Assembly: GCF_002953195.1 (NCBI RefSeq)
Contig: NZ_CP026377.1
Location: forward strand, 2,542,001 to 2,606,000
Length of the DNA stretch: 64,000 nucleotides
Reading direction: 5' to 3'
From: Mixta gaviniae
Lineage (GTDB): Bacteria; Pseudomonadota; Gammaproteobacteria; Enterobacterales; Enterobacteriaceae
The notes beneath the pieces were generated by a model. That model had not been told where the DNA came from and made no database searches. It saw only the letters and a program-made list of their open reading frames with translations. Below are positions 29,866 through 37,772 of the stretch, piece after piece. Position 1 is the first letter of the stretch. Every line of letters starts with the position of its first letter. The position numbers and the translations under genes were made by a program.

Positions 29866-30558
29866 ATGTTTTCTGTTACCCCGTCAATCGACCCGGCGGT
29901 TATCCGTCTGGCACCCGGCTTTCGCGCGCTAAGCCTTGTTGTCGATGCCGCACCGTTAGTTAATCCCGCCATTGCTGACGAGGCGTTGAAGCGGGCGTGC
30001 GCATCCGTTGTGGCCGGCGAAGCGAACTGGGCGGAGGCGCACCTTGCCGCATGGGCGGAGGCGTTTAAGGCGTTTGGCGCCAAACCTAAACGCACGCCCT
30101 GCTCGGCCGACGCCTTACGTAAGCGCGTTCAGCGTGACGGCGCAATGCCCGCGATCGATCCGATCGTCGATCTTTATAACGCCATTAGCATTCGCTATGC
30201 CATTCCGGTCGGCGGGGAAAACTTTGCCGCCTATACCAGCCAGCCACGGTTGACGATTGCTGACGGAACGGAGCTGTTTGATACCGTTAAAGAGGGAGAA
30301 CCCGCCAGCGAATCCCCCGAGCCGGGCGAAGTTATCTGGCGTGATGAACAGGGCGTCACTTGCCGACGCTGGAACTGGCGTCAGGGCGTCCGAACCCGGC
30401 TGAGCGCCGAGGCGAAACAGATGTGGTTTATCCTCGAAAGCCTGCCGGCAATGCCGCTGGAGGCGCTGCACCAGGCGGGTGATGAACTGATTCAGGGTAT
30501 TGCGCTGATGATGCCCGGCTCCCGCATTGAAAAACAGCTTATCGGCGAGATCGGTTAA
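29866..30558 (+). CDS. B3/B4 (PheT editing-like) domain protein
   Basis: A 230-aa cytosolic protein of the B3/B4 tRNA-binding family, related to the editing domain of phenylalanyl-tRNA synthetase beta subunit. Segments such as RVQRDGAMPAIDPIVDLYNA and GGENFAAYTSQPRLTIADG are characteristic of free-standing members. Such proteins are proposed trans-editing factors, but the substrate tRNA of this one is not established. It starts close to and divergent from the XRE-cupin regulator. Confidence 0.8.
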   Translation: MFSVTPSIDPAVIRLAPGFRALSLVVDAAPLVNPAIADEALKRACASVVAGEANWAEAHLAAWAEAFKAFGAKPKRTPCSADALRKRVQRDGAMPAIDPIVDLYNAISIRYAIPVGGENFAAYTSQPRLTIADGTELFDTVKEGEPASESPEPGEVIWRDEQGVTCRRWNWRQGVRTRLSAEAKQMWFILESLPAMPLEALHQAGDELIQGIALMMPGSRIEKQLIGEIG

Positions 30559-31142
30559 TCTTTTTCTCTGGCGGCGTTCTCTCTTACCGGTGAGGTAACG
30601 CCGCCCGTGCAGAGGCCTGTCCCTTTTAAATCCTCTCTTTTACCACTTATGCGCTGCGCTCAGGTTGCTCTCTATTCACACCGATAACACCTGATTGCCT
30701 AACCGGCAGCAAGACCGTTTTACCGGTACATACTTAATAAGTAAAAATGGCGCTATAGCCTCTAAAGCAACCGCTGTTTACTCTTTTGAATATAATTAAA
30801 ACCGCCGTGTGGTTGTTATAAAATGGAGACAGATTTTTCTTAATTAAGCGCCAGTTTTTACTTTTTCATCTGCTTATTGTTATTTACGAATCGTTTCACT
30901 TCGCGTCTAAAACGGCAGATACGCGCCGCTGATTTGTTTTTTCCTGTTAATTTTCAATCACCTAAACGCACTAAAACTTGCCCGCCCGTTACGGCAGTTC
31001 ATATTTTATCGTCTCGTCTGCCGCTAAAAGAGATTTTTTTACCGCCTTCTGACCTGGCATCGCCGTTTCGTTTCCCGGTCGTCATATAGCCGCTTATATT
31101 TCTGCTAGACTTAATTTTTCAACGCATAGAAAGGAGAAACAG
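30559..31142. other. Intergenic stretch between B3/B4 gene and CsbD-like gene
   Basis: This 584-bp region begins with a GC-rich imperfect hairpin (GGCGGCGTT ... AACGCCGCC, about 30571-30605) that may terminate the B3/B4 gene. The rest is AT-rich. The only frame of note (30877-31089) has no ribosome binding site or family resemblance and is not called. AAGGAGAAAC lies directly before the CsbD-like start. Confidence 0.4.
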
Positions 31143-31391
31143 ATGCTGGGTAAAATCGAAGACAAAGTACGCGAAGGTACCGGTAAAGCGCAGGAAGCTT
31201 ACGGCCGTGCAACCGACAGCTATAGCGATCAGGCGGAAGGTTCGGCGCGCAAATACGCCAGCCAGGCGAGCTACGCAGTGCGTGACGCCGCTGATACAGT
31301 AAGAAGCCAGGTTTCTTCTAACCCGCTCGGCGGATTAGCCGTGGCCGCGGCAGCGGGCGTCGTGCTGGGCTATCTGTTAGGCCGTAAATAA
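31143..31391 (+). CDS. CsbD-like protein with ElaB/YqjD-type C-terminal membrane anchor
   Basis: An 82-aa protein preceded by AAAGGAGAAAC. The first 25 residues (MLGKIEDKVREGTGKAQEAY) resemble CsbD-type stress proteins; the C-terminus NPLGGLAVAAAAGVVLGYLL followed by GRK is the glycine-rich transmembrane tail of the ElaB/YqjD/DUF883 family, which tethers ribosome-binding proteins to the membrane in stationary phase. The combination suggests a stress-induced membrane-associated protein. The family boundary is uncertain. Confidence 0.75.
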   Translation: MLGKIEDKVREGTGKAQEAYGRATDSYSDQAEGSARKYASQASYAVRDAADTVRSQVSSNPLGGLAVAAAAGVVLGYLLGRK

Positions 31392-31669
31392 TCGGCCCTA
31401 AGGCCGGCAGGTTCTCTGTCGGCCTGGTTACCTCTCTGTAGTTTTTCTACGCCTTTGGTAAGCCCTTTCCATCCCTCTGCGCTGGCCAAACCAACTACTT
31501 CAGCAGCATCCATTAATGCCCCGCTTTGGCAAAATTAACCACTTCAGGGCAATCGTTCAATTCTTTGCTTCGTCATCATCAGCCATATCTCTGTTTCTGC
31601 AGGTAATGCAACAATGCCACGCCTGACAAAGTCGCTTATGCCTCACGGAAACGGTCGCGGCCATTTTAT

Positions 31670-31867
31670 GTGACGTTGTCACGAAGCCTCACGTTTGCTC
31701 TGTCTGCCCTGTCTGGGCATGGTTTTGGTAGTAAAGATGGTTTTACTAATCGTAAATACCTCGAGAAAATGGCTGATTACATCATTCAGCGCTCACTGGA
31801 TAACATTGATATTGAAAAGCTTAAAACGTCGTCGTTAACAGCTCAGGAAGCCTGGCCGGCAGTATAA
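31670..31867 (+). CDS. Unrecognised small ORF, first of three coupled frames
   Basis: A GTG-initiated 65-codon frame; the part from about residue 20 (GFGSKDGFTNRKYLEKMADY) reads like protein sequence, while the beginning does not, so this may be the 3' remnant of a longer gene. It ends TAATG, sharing bases with the next start, which suggests translational coupling. No family recognised. Confidence 0.3.
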   Translation: MTLSRSLTFALSALSGHGFGSKDGFTNRKYLEKMADYIIQRSLDNIDIEKLKTSSLTAQEAWPAV

Positions 31868-32187
31868 TGACAAACAGGCCAGGGCTGGGTAACAGTGGGA
31901 CGATGTTTACCAGTCGTATGGCTGCAAAAGTAGTGATGGGATTTACTTTCTTAACGTTGCTTTCTGTAGGAGCATTACCATCCAGCGCAGTTTACTCATC
32001 ACGACAGCTGAATCAACGTGATGCAGAGCTGTACGACTCTCTGCGTAGACAGGGGCATTTGGTTCTTCTTTATTTTATTATTGAAAAAAGAGTTGAGCCT
32101 TTCGAGGGCGCAACTGCGTTATGGCATAAAAACCGTCGCCTGTTCAATGAAGTAACCGCCTTGTTTCTCAAGAAGATAAGCTTATGA
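31867..32187 (+). CDS. Unrecognised 106-aa protein, second of three coupled frames
   Basis: The frame overlaps the previous stop (TAATG) and the next start (ATGA). A hydrophobic segment spans about residues 20-45 and could be a signal anchor; the C-terminal half is basic (HKNRRLFNEVTALFLKKISL). An internal ATG about 12 codons in is another possible start. I cannot assign a function. The gene-sized coupling argues for a real small operon in accessory DNA. Confidence 0.4.
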   Translation: MTNRPGLGNSGTMFTSRMAAKVVMGFTFLTLLSVGALPSSAVYSSRQLNQRDAELYDSLRRQGHLVLLYFIIEKRVEPFEGATALWHKNRRLFNEVTALFLKKISL

Positions 32188-32384
32188 TTTTCTTGAAATT
32201 AATATCCCATGGTATAGCTGGCGTGCGTGATTGCATCATTATCGTTACTCTTGGGCTGTTGTTTTGGTTCATCTTTATGTCAGAATTTAAATACCGCTAT
32301 TTTATGGCGGGCATATCCTGTTTAGGTTTTTTAGCGGCTTATTTAACATACCGTATCGCCGAAAAAGTTGATGATGGTATCTAA
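32184..32384 (+). CDS. 66-aa two-helix membrane protein, third of three coupled frames
   Basis: Starts inside the stop of the preceding frame (ATGA). Two hydrophobic helices (about 16-32 and 40-58) with an acidic end (EKVDDGI) give a small hairpin membrane protein. No family recognised. Small membrane proteins downstream of larger accessory ORFs can be immunity proteins, but that is only a possibility. Confidence 0.4.
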   Translation: MIFLKLISHGIAGVRDCIIIVTLGLLFWFIFMSEFKYRYFMAGISCLGFLAAYLTYRIAEKVDDGI

Positions 32385-32446
32385 ACTTAATCCATAAACA
32401 GCGAAAACAACCAGTATGACAAACTTAATTAATCTTGGTTAACTGT

Positions 32447-32545
32447 ATGAAAATTGGATATATTTTTCCGGCCGTGTGCGGCATCGCAGGGGTGGTACTT
32501 CTGGTGTGGTTCATCGCCAGCGGCGCATGGATGCCCGGTACCTAA
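32447..32545 (+). CDS. yoaK: YoaK-like 32-aa membrane microprotein
   Basis: The 32-residue product MKIGYIFPAVCGIAGVVLLV onward has the length and pattern of E. coli YoaK (MRIGIIFPVV...; both end in a WF..G...PG-type tail): M-K/R-I-G, IFP, a single hydrophobic helix and a Pro-Gly end. YoaK is an inner-membrane microprotein of unknown role. The ribosome binding site here is weak. In E. coli yoaK is elsewhere in the yoa/yea region, so it is displaced relative to that order. Confidence 0.65.
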   Translation: MKIGYIFPAVCGIAGVVLLVWFIASGAWMPGT

Positions 32546-33038
32546 GCATCAATGCGGGATAAGAGAGTGCCCGTTATTAACGTAAAAACCGCAGAGGCGT
32601 TCCTGACGCCTTTGCGCATACCGGGTGCAAAGGTGTTAACGATCTCTTCGTCTGTCCGTCATTAAATGCGCACCTGCTAACAGCACCAGCTTTAACGCCT
32701 TTCGCAAATGCTCACGGACACCTCTTGTTACTCAGGCGTAAGTGAGGCAGATGGCGAAGATAATGCCGGCGCTGTTGTTATAAACCCTAACGTTATGTCC
32801 ATCGCGTGTTAGCTGAGGAATACAGTCAGCAGATCACATTCTGGTGATACTCTGTTGGCGGTAAATAAATGAAAGAACAGGAAGATTTTGTTGGCGTTTA
32901 AAATATAAAGACGAGTGAATAGAAATATCCATTACGCAAAATGCGTTCTCCATTACAGGTTCATCCTTTCCTGGGCGGATCGTCCGTTACCTGATGCCGC
33001 CCAAGACGCAATGCCCGGATATTGGTAAAGTAAGTTAT
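32546..33038. other. Intergenic accessory stretch without a gene
   Basis: In this 493-bp region I see a short hairpin (GAGGCGTTCCTGACGCCTT, about 32594) that may end yoaK, and no supported ORF on either strand. The mixed composition suggests decayed accessory DNA, but I cannot identify a parent element. Confidence 0.4.
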
Positions 33039-33326
33039 TCAGAGATCATACTCAGCAAGGATTTTTTCAACGTCTTTGTTGCCCGGGTACTTCTTCTTAA
33101 GCTGCTCTTGTTGTTTGCTGGCCAGCGTACAATATTTATCTACGCCTGCTTCAATTTCCTTTTGTCGGCTCTTGGACAAAGAACTATCCCATTCACCTGC
33201 AAAATGCTGGCAATCTTCAGCGTTATCCTGAAAAGCTTTTATATCAGCTCCCAGTGACTCAGCCTGCACGACGGAACAGCTAACTGTCAACAGTAAAGTC
33301 GTTACTGCCATTATGATTTTTTTCAT
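33039..33326 (-). CDS. Small exported protein, possible periplasmic immunity partner
   Basis: A 95-aa precursor starting MKKIIMAVTTLLLTVSCSVV, with a signal peptide cleaved after VQA. The mature part (about 73 aa) is charged and helical and contains two cysteines (EDCQHFAGEW and DKYCTLAS) that could form a disulfide. The start has GGGAGATAAG upstream, and that ribosome binding site overlaps the stop of the broken M15-peptidase gene. Periplasmic proteins encoded directly after a peptidoglycan hydrolase are often its immunity factor; this is inference. The upstream ATG at 33371 was rejected since the signal peptide begins here. Confidence 0.65.
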   Translation of the reverse strand: MKKIIMAVTTLLLTVSCSVVQAESLGADIKAFQDNAEDCQHFAGEWDSSLSKSRQKEIEAGVDKYCTLASKQQEQLKKKYPGNKDVEKILAEYDL

Positions 33327-33327
33327 C

Positions 33328-33887
33328 TTATCTCCCATCCGATGACCAGTGGGGCTTGTCTCGGGCACCACCGTGATATTTGATTACACCATAGCTTTTA
33401 CCCACCTGATGGAGTTCTGTGTTCATTCCATCTCTTGGTGGCGTTCTTATAATGACGGTTTTATTGTTCTTGTCGATGATGTTCAGCTAGCCTGCCCACG
33501 AAATGTTCATATCAATGGCCTTCTCTTCTGTATGCCGACTCCGTAAGGCTGGAGCGACATGCAATCCGGTCATTCCATATGCGGCCACCATCGCATTAGC
33601 TTCGCGCAGACTTTTAGCATCATTTTTATGATCCCATTCAATGTTTACGCCAGCCATCGGAGGCACATCAGAAGCGCGTACTACCTCCGGCTTATTTTTC
33701 AACACCAGTGCATCAGATAAGCTCTTTCTGGTGGTTGGAGCGTAGCTGCTATTGTCACTCTGGCTCCAGCTTGCTTCAGCGCAGACAAAAATTGCTCAAC
33801 ATTAGTGCGGAATGGATAACTTAATGTTTGCGTCGATGTCTTATCCTGAAATTTATTGACCCAGGCTACTCCGCTTAATTCCTTCAT
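33328..33887 (-). pseudogene. M15-type D-Ala-D-Ala peptidase-like gene, broken by a frameshift and a stop codon
   Basis: Read across lesions, the - strand encodes about 186 residues: MKELSGVAWVNKFQDKT..., PPERAYLMHW, then VPPMAGVNIEWD, SRHTEEKAIDMNISW, and GGARDKPHWSSDG. The H-x6-D (HTEEKAID) and a later HW are the zinc-ligand pattern of the M15/VanY-like peptidases. The frame is lost after LMHWC (TGA near 33700) and continues in another frame; an in-frame TAG interrupts at SWAG (near 33488). AAGGAGCCGAAC precedes the start. It lacks a signal peptide, fitting a phage endolysin or a secretion-system effector. The exported 95-aa gene follows directly. Confidence 0.75.
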
Positions 33888-34081
33888 GTTCGGCTCCTTG
33901 ATTTAGCATGGGCCAGTAGATTAAACGAATCACCCTGAAATAAAAATCATCGGATTACATTGAAAATTACAACAAGCTATTGAAATAAGAAGCCCCATTA
34001 AACACGCACAGAAATTATTACGACTATCAATTACGATGATTTTTTTATAAAAAAATGGTACTGATTTTTTCATGACCGGTT

Positions 34082-34227
34082 TCAGTATTCGTAACGACGT
34101 TTGTGCGTAAAATCATATGCCTTCACCCACATCCTGAAAGTCACCGGGGATAAAACACTGCCAAATTTAGGGTATTGTTGTTTATGCCAGATATGAAAAA
34201 ACCAAATTGAGATAATTGTGAACCAAA
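34082..34227 (-). pseudogene. C-terminal fragment of a membrane protein, cut by the prophage remnant
   Basis: The - strand is open for about 48 codons without a start: a hydrophobic stretch (FIWFTIISIWFFHIWH) followed by a basic tail KQQYPKFGSVLSPVTFRM and an end THKRRYEY. The frame runs out at the point where similarity to the second ogr upstream region begins (about 34218-34228). It is best read as a gene whose 5' part was lost when the prophage remnant was joined here. No family recognised. Confidence 0.35.
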
Positions 34228-34314
34228 TAAAGCAAACGTTTAGCCCGCAAAAGCAAGTTTAATTATTAAAATGCAAACATCATCTCTATTTCGCTTGTTT
34301 AAGGTAGGTTCCTC

Positions 34315-34351
34315 ATGATGCATTGCCCTCTCTGCCAGACTGCTGCACTGA
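34315..34351 (+). pseudogene. ogr: Truncated ogr (late activator) remnant
   Basis: The first eleven codons (MMHCPLCQTAA) match the intact ogr at 48799, including the first CxxC zinc-finger half. The sequence then jumps to the last bases of the gene. The join falls in CTGCTGC, a 7-bp sequence that occurs in the intact copy at both 48824 and 49006, so a 182-bp deletion between short direct repeats explains the loss. Confidence 0.85.
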
Positions 34352-34382
34352 TATCCTCGCCTCACCCTACCGATATCATACT

Positions 34383-34405
34383 AACCTGCCCCGGCAGGTT
34401 TTTTT
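34383..34405 (+). terminator. ogr-type terminator, remnant copy
   Basis: AACCTGCC / GGCAGGTT with a minimal loop and T7; the same structure follows the intact ogr at 49055. Confidence 0.8.
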
Positions 34406-34475
34406 ATGTTTGATAGTATGCAAAAAAATATTGATAATTTTTCATATACAGTTCTTTCATGCAAAAAATCTGTAT

Positions 34476-35570
34476 ATGTCTAAAATTTATGGGACCAAAA
34501 AATTACCTAACGGTAAGTGGCAATGCGACTTTTATCTCAACGGCCGTGGCAGCATGCGCGTACGCAAAACTTTCAATACACGCGGTGAAGCGATAGCTTA
34601 TGAAAAGTTCACGCTATCTGAGGTAGAAGATAAGCCCTGGATGGGCGGTAAAGAAGATAACCGGCTGCTGAGTGAGTTGATTGACCTTTGGTATAAGCTG
34701 CACGGCTGCTCGTTGAGTGATAAAAAAGGCCGTCTGGGAAAGCTGGGCATCATCTGGCGAGGACTTGGCGATCCGGTTGCGCGAACGCTAACCGCTAAAG
34801 ACTGGGCGCCTTATCGTGTCCGCCGCTTACGTGGTGAAATCGAGAATGGCTATAAGACCAGCGCCAAGTCGCTAAAGGTATCGATCGGTACGGTTAACGG
34901 TGAGCATGCCTTTTTGCGTGCGGTCTTTAATGAGCTGGAACGGTTGGGTGAGGTTAACTACCCTAACCCGCTTAAAAATGTCCGTGAGTTTGATGTACCA
35001 GAAAAAGAAATGGCTTGGCTCACCGAAGAACAAACCACACGATTAATGCGTACCTGTCATGGTCATGCCAACCCCAATCTTACCCTTATCGTTAAAATCT
35101 GCCTTAGCACCGGCTGCCGCTGGAATGAGGCGGCCAGTCTGCGCGCTTCACAACGCTCACCGAATAAAATCACCGTTGTTAAAACCAAAGGAAAAAAGAA
35201 CCGCACGGTTCCCATCGATAAAGAGTTATATGAAGAATGGTTAGCACGTGAAGGTATGCCTTTTGATGAATGCTACAGGCAGTTTTACCAGGTACTAACG
35301 CTCGCGAAAATAGAACTGCCTGAAGGTCAGATAAGCCACGCATTACGTCACACCTTCAGCAGCCACTTTATGATGGGCGGCAGTAATATTCTGGTGCTTC
35401 AGCGTATTCCCGGCCATTCAGATATCAGGTTCACTATGCGTTATGTGCATTTCGCGCCAGACCACCTGGAAGGTGCGATTTATTTAAACCCGCTGCAAAG
35501 AGTTAAGCTGCGTCCACAAACTGACTACAAGGGGTCAACAGAGAGGATATCAGGTAGAACAGGAAGCTGA
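34476..35570 (+). CDS. int: P2-like tyrosine integrase, copy 1
   Basis: A 364-aa site-specific recombinase. The N-terminal arm-binding region (MSKIYGTKKLPNGKWQCDFY) is followed by a SAM-like core-binding domain and a catalytic domain with the Arg in STGCRWNEAA, HALRHTF (HxxR), GHSDIRFTMRYVHF with the nucleophile Tyr. It is closely similar to the int at 49161. Where the second copy has RILGHSDIRVTMRYAH this one has RIPGHSDIRFTMRYVH, substitutions near the active site that could weaken it. The start at 34476 matches the other copy; the frame is open further upstream. An att core lies 45 bp past the stop. Confidence 0.9.
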   Translation: MSKIYGTKKLPNGKWQCDFYLNGRGSMRVRKTFNTRGEAIAYEKFTLSEVEDKPWMGGKEDNRLLSELIDLWYKLHGCSLSDKKGRLGKLGIIWRGLGDPVARTLTAKDWAPYRVRRLRGEIENGYKTSAKSLKVSIGTVNGEHAFLRAVFNELERLGEVNYPNPLKNVREFDVPEKEMAWLTEEQTTRLMRTCHGHANPNLTLIVKICLSTGCRWNEAASLRASQRSPNKITVVKTKGKKNRTVPIDKELYEEWLAREGMPFDECYRQFYQVLTLAKIELPEGQISHALRHTFSSHFMMGGSNILVLQRIPGHSDIRFTMRYVHFAPDHLEGAIYLNPLQRVKLRPQTDYKGSTERISGRTGS

Positions 35571-35614
35571 TTAACTTACTGATTTTTATGTAAGTTGCTG
35601 ATATTGAATCGTGG

Positions 35615-35637
35615 ATAAAAAAAGACCGAATACGATT
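35615..35637. repeat. att core, left copy (attL of the 14.7-kb element)
   Basis: An A-run followed by GACCGAATACGATT, 23 bp identical to 50293-50315. The right copy is the 3' arm and U-tract of the SdsR terminator, so this is the phage attachment core. It lies between int copy 1 and the lysogeny end of the second element and is therefore a prophage-prophage hybrid site. Confidence 0.9.
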
Positions 35638-35919
35638 TTAACCTTTTAAAATCAATGATTTATGTGAATAAATGGCGTAAATTTGACTACAAAAATTTAA
35701 CCGTTTTACTATGGTTTTTCGTAAATTAAAGCTATTGAATTAATTTTTCTCTTACATTAGATATTAATATCATATAATTATTTTAAATTTGATTTCAGGC
35801 TATTGCTTTATAACTGATATAAAAACATACTTATGGCTCAGTTTTAAGCTTTATAAAACACTTATTAAAGGCATGATTTTCATTTAAAATCATAAATATC
35901 ATGCCTGTAAATTTAATGT

Positions 35920-36849
35920 TTAAGTGCGTAAGTGCCTACCAAAAACTTCCTTCATTGAAGCAACGTTTCTTATTGCGTTACTACTTAGATCACCACTCAC
36001 ATTTACTGGAGAATCATCACTCTTTAGCATAATTATCAAAATAGTATATGTAAGTAGAAATAAATACCAAGTATGGGCATAAGTTTTCATTGATGCCTTA
36101 CTACTTTTAAAAGGAGAAATAACATTGGCATGAGTTCTATCATTCCTAAATGTATATAGTAGGCCTAACGTTATTAACCTAATCCTTTCGCTTTCGCTTA
36201 AAGTGAGGGGCTCTGCTTCCTCTTGTTTACCAAGAGTTACAGTGTTGCCAGAGATAATTTTTTTTAAGAGGTTAGCACCGCCTCTTCTTTCATCTTTGTC
36301 AGAATAATTTTTACCTGAGAAGTAATGCATTAGCGCGTCCAAGTTAATTATTTTTTTATTGGGATCGCCATCATTTAATACCAATCTTTTATAAATTTTA
36401 CTATCTTCTAATCTGCTATTTTCATTAGTTATTTTTTTTAGGAGATATTCACAAACTTGATGCGGAATAGCCTCAAATACAATATACAGCGCATTTCGAT
36501 AGTTGCTATCGTTTGAAATTACGTTTTCAATCCGAACATTCAAAGTATCTTGAATAAGTTTTGTGATATTTGAACCATTGCCATTATGAGTAAAAATATA
36601 CTCAAGAGCCCTCCAAACGTGGTCAAATGCAATATCAGATCTATTTGGAATCATATACAAAGCATCAAGTAAAAATGAAACCACCTTATTATATTCAACA
36701 TTATCACTTTCTGGTAACTCGAAGGGATGAAATACTTTTGCTAAACCTACCTCTTCAACCTTTTTTTCAAAAACTTCTTCAATGTCAAATTTAAATGCCT
36801 TCGGCCATTGATTAATACTTTTTAGCCTTAACTCCCTTTCTTTACTCAT
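35920..36849 (-). CDS. Cargo protein with a HEPN RNase-type motif, next to CI
   Basis: A 309-aa, low-GC gene with no recognised name. The most telling segment is FRNDRTHANVISPF near residue 235, an R-N-x3-H pattern (Rx4H) typical of HEPN-fold RNases, followed by a hydrophobic helix (YLFLLTYTILIIML). The N-terminal half is mixed helical and highly charged. AAAAGGTGATTAC precedes the ATG. It sits between the att site and CI, the place where P2-family prophages carry lysogenic-conversion and phage-exclusion genes, and reads in the same direction as CI. A role in abortive infection is inference. Confidence 0.7.
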   Translation of the reverse strand: MSKERELRLKSINQWPKAFKFDIEEVFEKKVEEVGLAKVFHPFELPESDNVEYNKVVSFLLDALYMIPNRSDIAFDHVWRALEYIFTHNGNGSNITKLIQDTLNVRIENVISNDSNYRNALYIVFEAIPHQVCEYLLKKITNENSRLEDSKIYKRLVLNDGDPNKKIINLDALMHYFSGKNYSDKDERRGGANLLKKIISGNTVTLGKQEEAEPLTLSESERIRLITLGLLYTFRNDRTHANVISPFKSSKASMKTYAHTWYLFLLTYTILIIMLKSDDSPVNVSGDLSSNAIRNVASMKEVFGRHLRT

Positions 36850-36929
36850 GTAATCACCTTTTAATTCAAATTAAACGGATTTATTAATTCATAGGACAAC
36901 AAAATAGTCTATTATTTATCTGCTACCAT

Positions 36930-37772
36930 CTAATAATTATATTCCATAGTTAACACTACCTTCCCAGCGGGGTTTACTTCATCAGCACCACAAGTGAAGT
37001 TAGTTCCCTTACTCGCCACACTAATCTTACGGCCCGGCAAAAGGGCAATATCATAAATGTCGTATTTATCGTCGATACCCAGCAACCAGCGACCATTGCT
37101 AATACTAGATATGCTAGCGTCAACGATCCACGTCCCTGAGTTACTTGAGATAAAAACTGGTTCATTAAGAGTGTGAGGGATAAAGCTTAAATCAACCGAC
37201 CAGTTGCCGGCATCCTGTAGCACACCTGCTATAAGGTTCTTACGCGGAATAGCCGTTCCTGTGCTTTGTTTAGTACTTTCAGCCAAATGCGCGCCCTTCC
37301 CGGTCGCTAGCCACTCTAAAGACGCGCCGGTATCAAGCGCACATGTCACGACTACATCACCGGGAAAGTAATTTCTACGCACCCAGGTGCTGACCGTACC
37401 GGATGAAATACCCAGCAGCTCGCAAAGTTGTTTTTGAAGAGTAAAGCCATAGGCGTCCATGATGCGGCGTAGAACCGGCTTGCCACCGTTTGAAGTGATC
37501 TCGTTGTAGAGCGCTTCGCCTTTCGGGATAGACGGAGAAGTGTCTAAATTTGCATTTGCAAGTTTACCGCTTGTGAGCCAGTGGAGGTCACTGCCAGTAT
37601 CTAATGCGCATTTTACAAAAGCGCTGCCGGGAACGCTGTCACGCTGCACCCAATTACTGACATTGGCAGCAGGCACACCAAGGCATTCAGCCAAAGCTTT
37701 TTGAGTCGTAACCCCATAGGCAGACGACAGACGCTCGACGATTTCTAACGCCGTCCCTTCGCTAAAATCCAT
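36930..37772 (-). CDS. cI: 186-type CI repressor with duplicated helix-turn-helix domain
   Basis: A 280-aa repressor. Residues about 5-70 and 88-153 are two copies of a Bac_CI_repr helix-turn-helix: TQKALAECLGVPAANVSNWV ... CALDTGSDLHWLTSGK and LQKQLCELLGISSGTVSTWV ... CALDTGASLEWLATGK. Residues about 180-280 resemble the C-terminal oligomerisation domain (IDDKYDIYDIALLPGRKISV). The 186 CI has only one such HTH in about 190 aa, so the duplication is unusual. It is divergent from the Cox-like gene across 114 bp, which must hold the lysis-lysogeny promoters. It maintains the prophage and is the expected target of Tum. Confidence 0.85.
   Translation of the reverse strand: MDFSEGTALEIVERLSSAYGVTTQKALAECLGVPAANVSNWVQRDSVPGSAFVKCALDTGSDLHWLTSGKLANANLDTSPSIPKGEALYNEITSNGGKPVLRRIMDAYGFTLQKQLCELLGISSGTVSTWVRRNYFPGDVVVTCALDTGASLEWLATGKGAHLAESTKQSTGTAIPRKNLIAGVLQDAGNWSVDLSFIPHTLNEPVFISSNSGTWIVDASISSISNGRWLLGIDDKYDIYDIALLPGRKISVASKGTNFTCGADEVNPAGKVVLTMEYNY

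Larger units (their letters stand above)
34218..35637 (+). mobile_element. Right-end remnant of a tandem P2-like prophage (ogr', int, att)
   Basis: The order ogr upstream region, truncated ogr, terminator, integrase, att core repeats the layout at 48712-50315 with clear nucleotide similarity. Everything that should lie left of ogr (D, U, T and so on) is absent, so a first prophage has been reduced to its right end. Its att core is shared with the left end of the second element, as in a tandem array at one attachment site. Confidence 0.8.

Noticed and set aside
30877..31089. 70-codon frame in the gap after the B3/B4 gene
   Set aside because: No ribosome binding site and no recognisable pattern; the neighbouring CsbD-like gene has a strong one.
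31430..31586. Possible decayed - strand gene (MADDDEAK, then DCPEVVNFAKAG and MDAAEVVGLASAEGWKG)
   Set aside because: It looks protein-like but needs two frameshifts to stay open within 50 codons and runs into the end of the CsbD-like gene; no family to confirm it.
34323..34475. N-terminal extension of integrase copy 1
   Set aside because: The open frame starts inside the truncated ogr and passes through its terminator; similarity to the second integrase begins at 34476.
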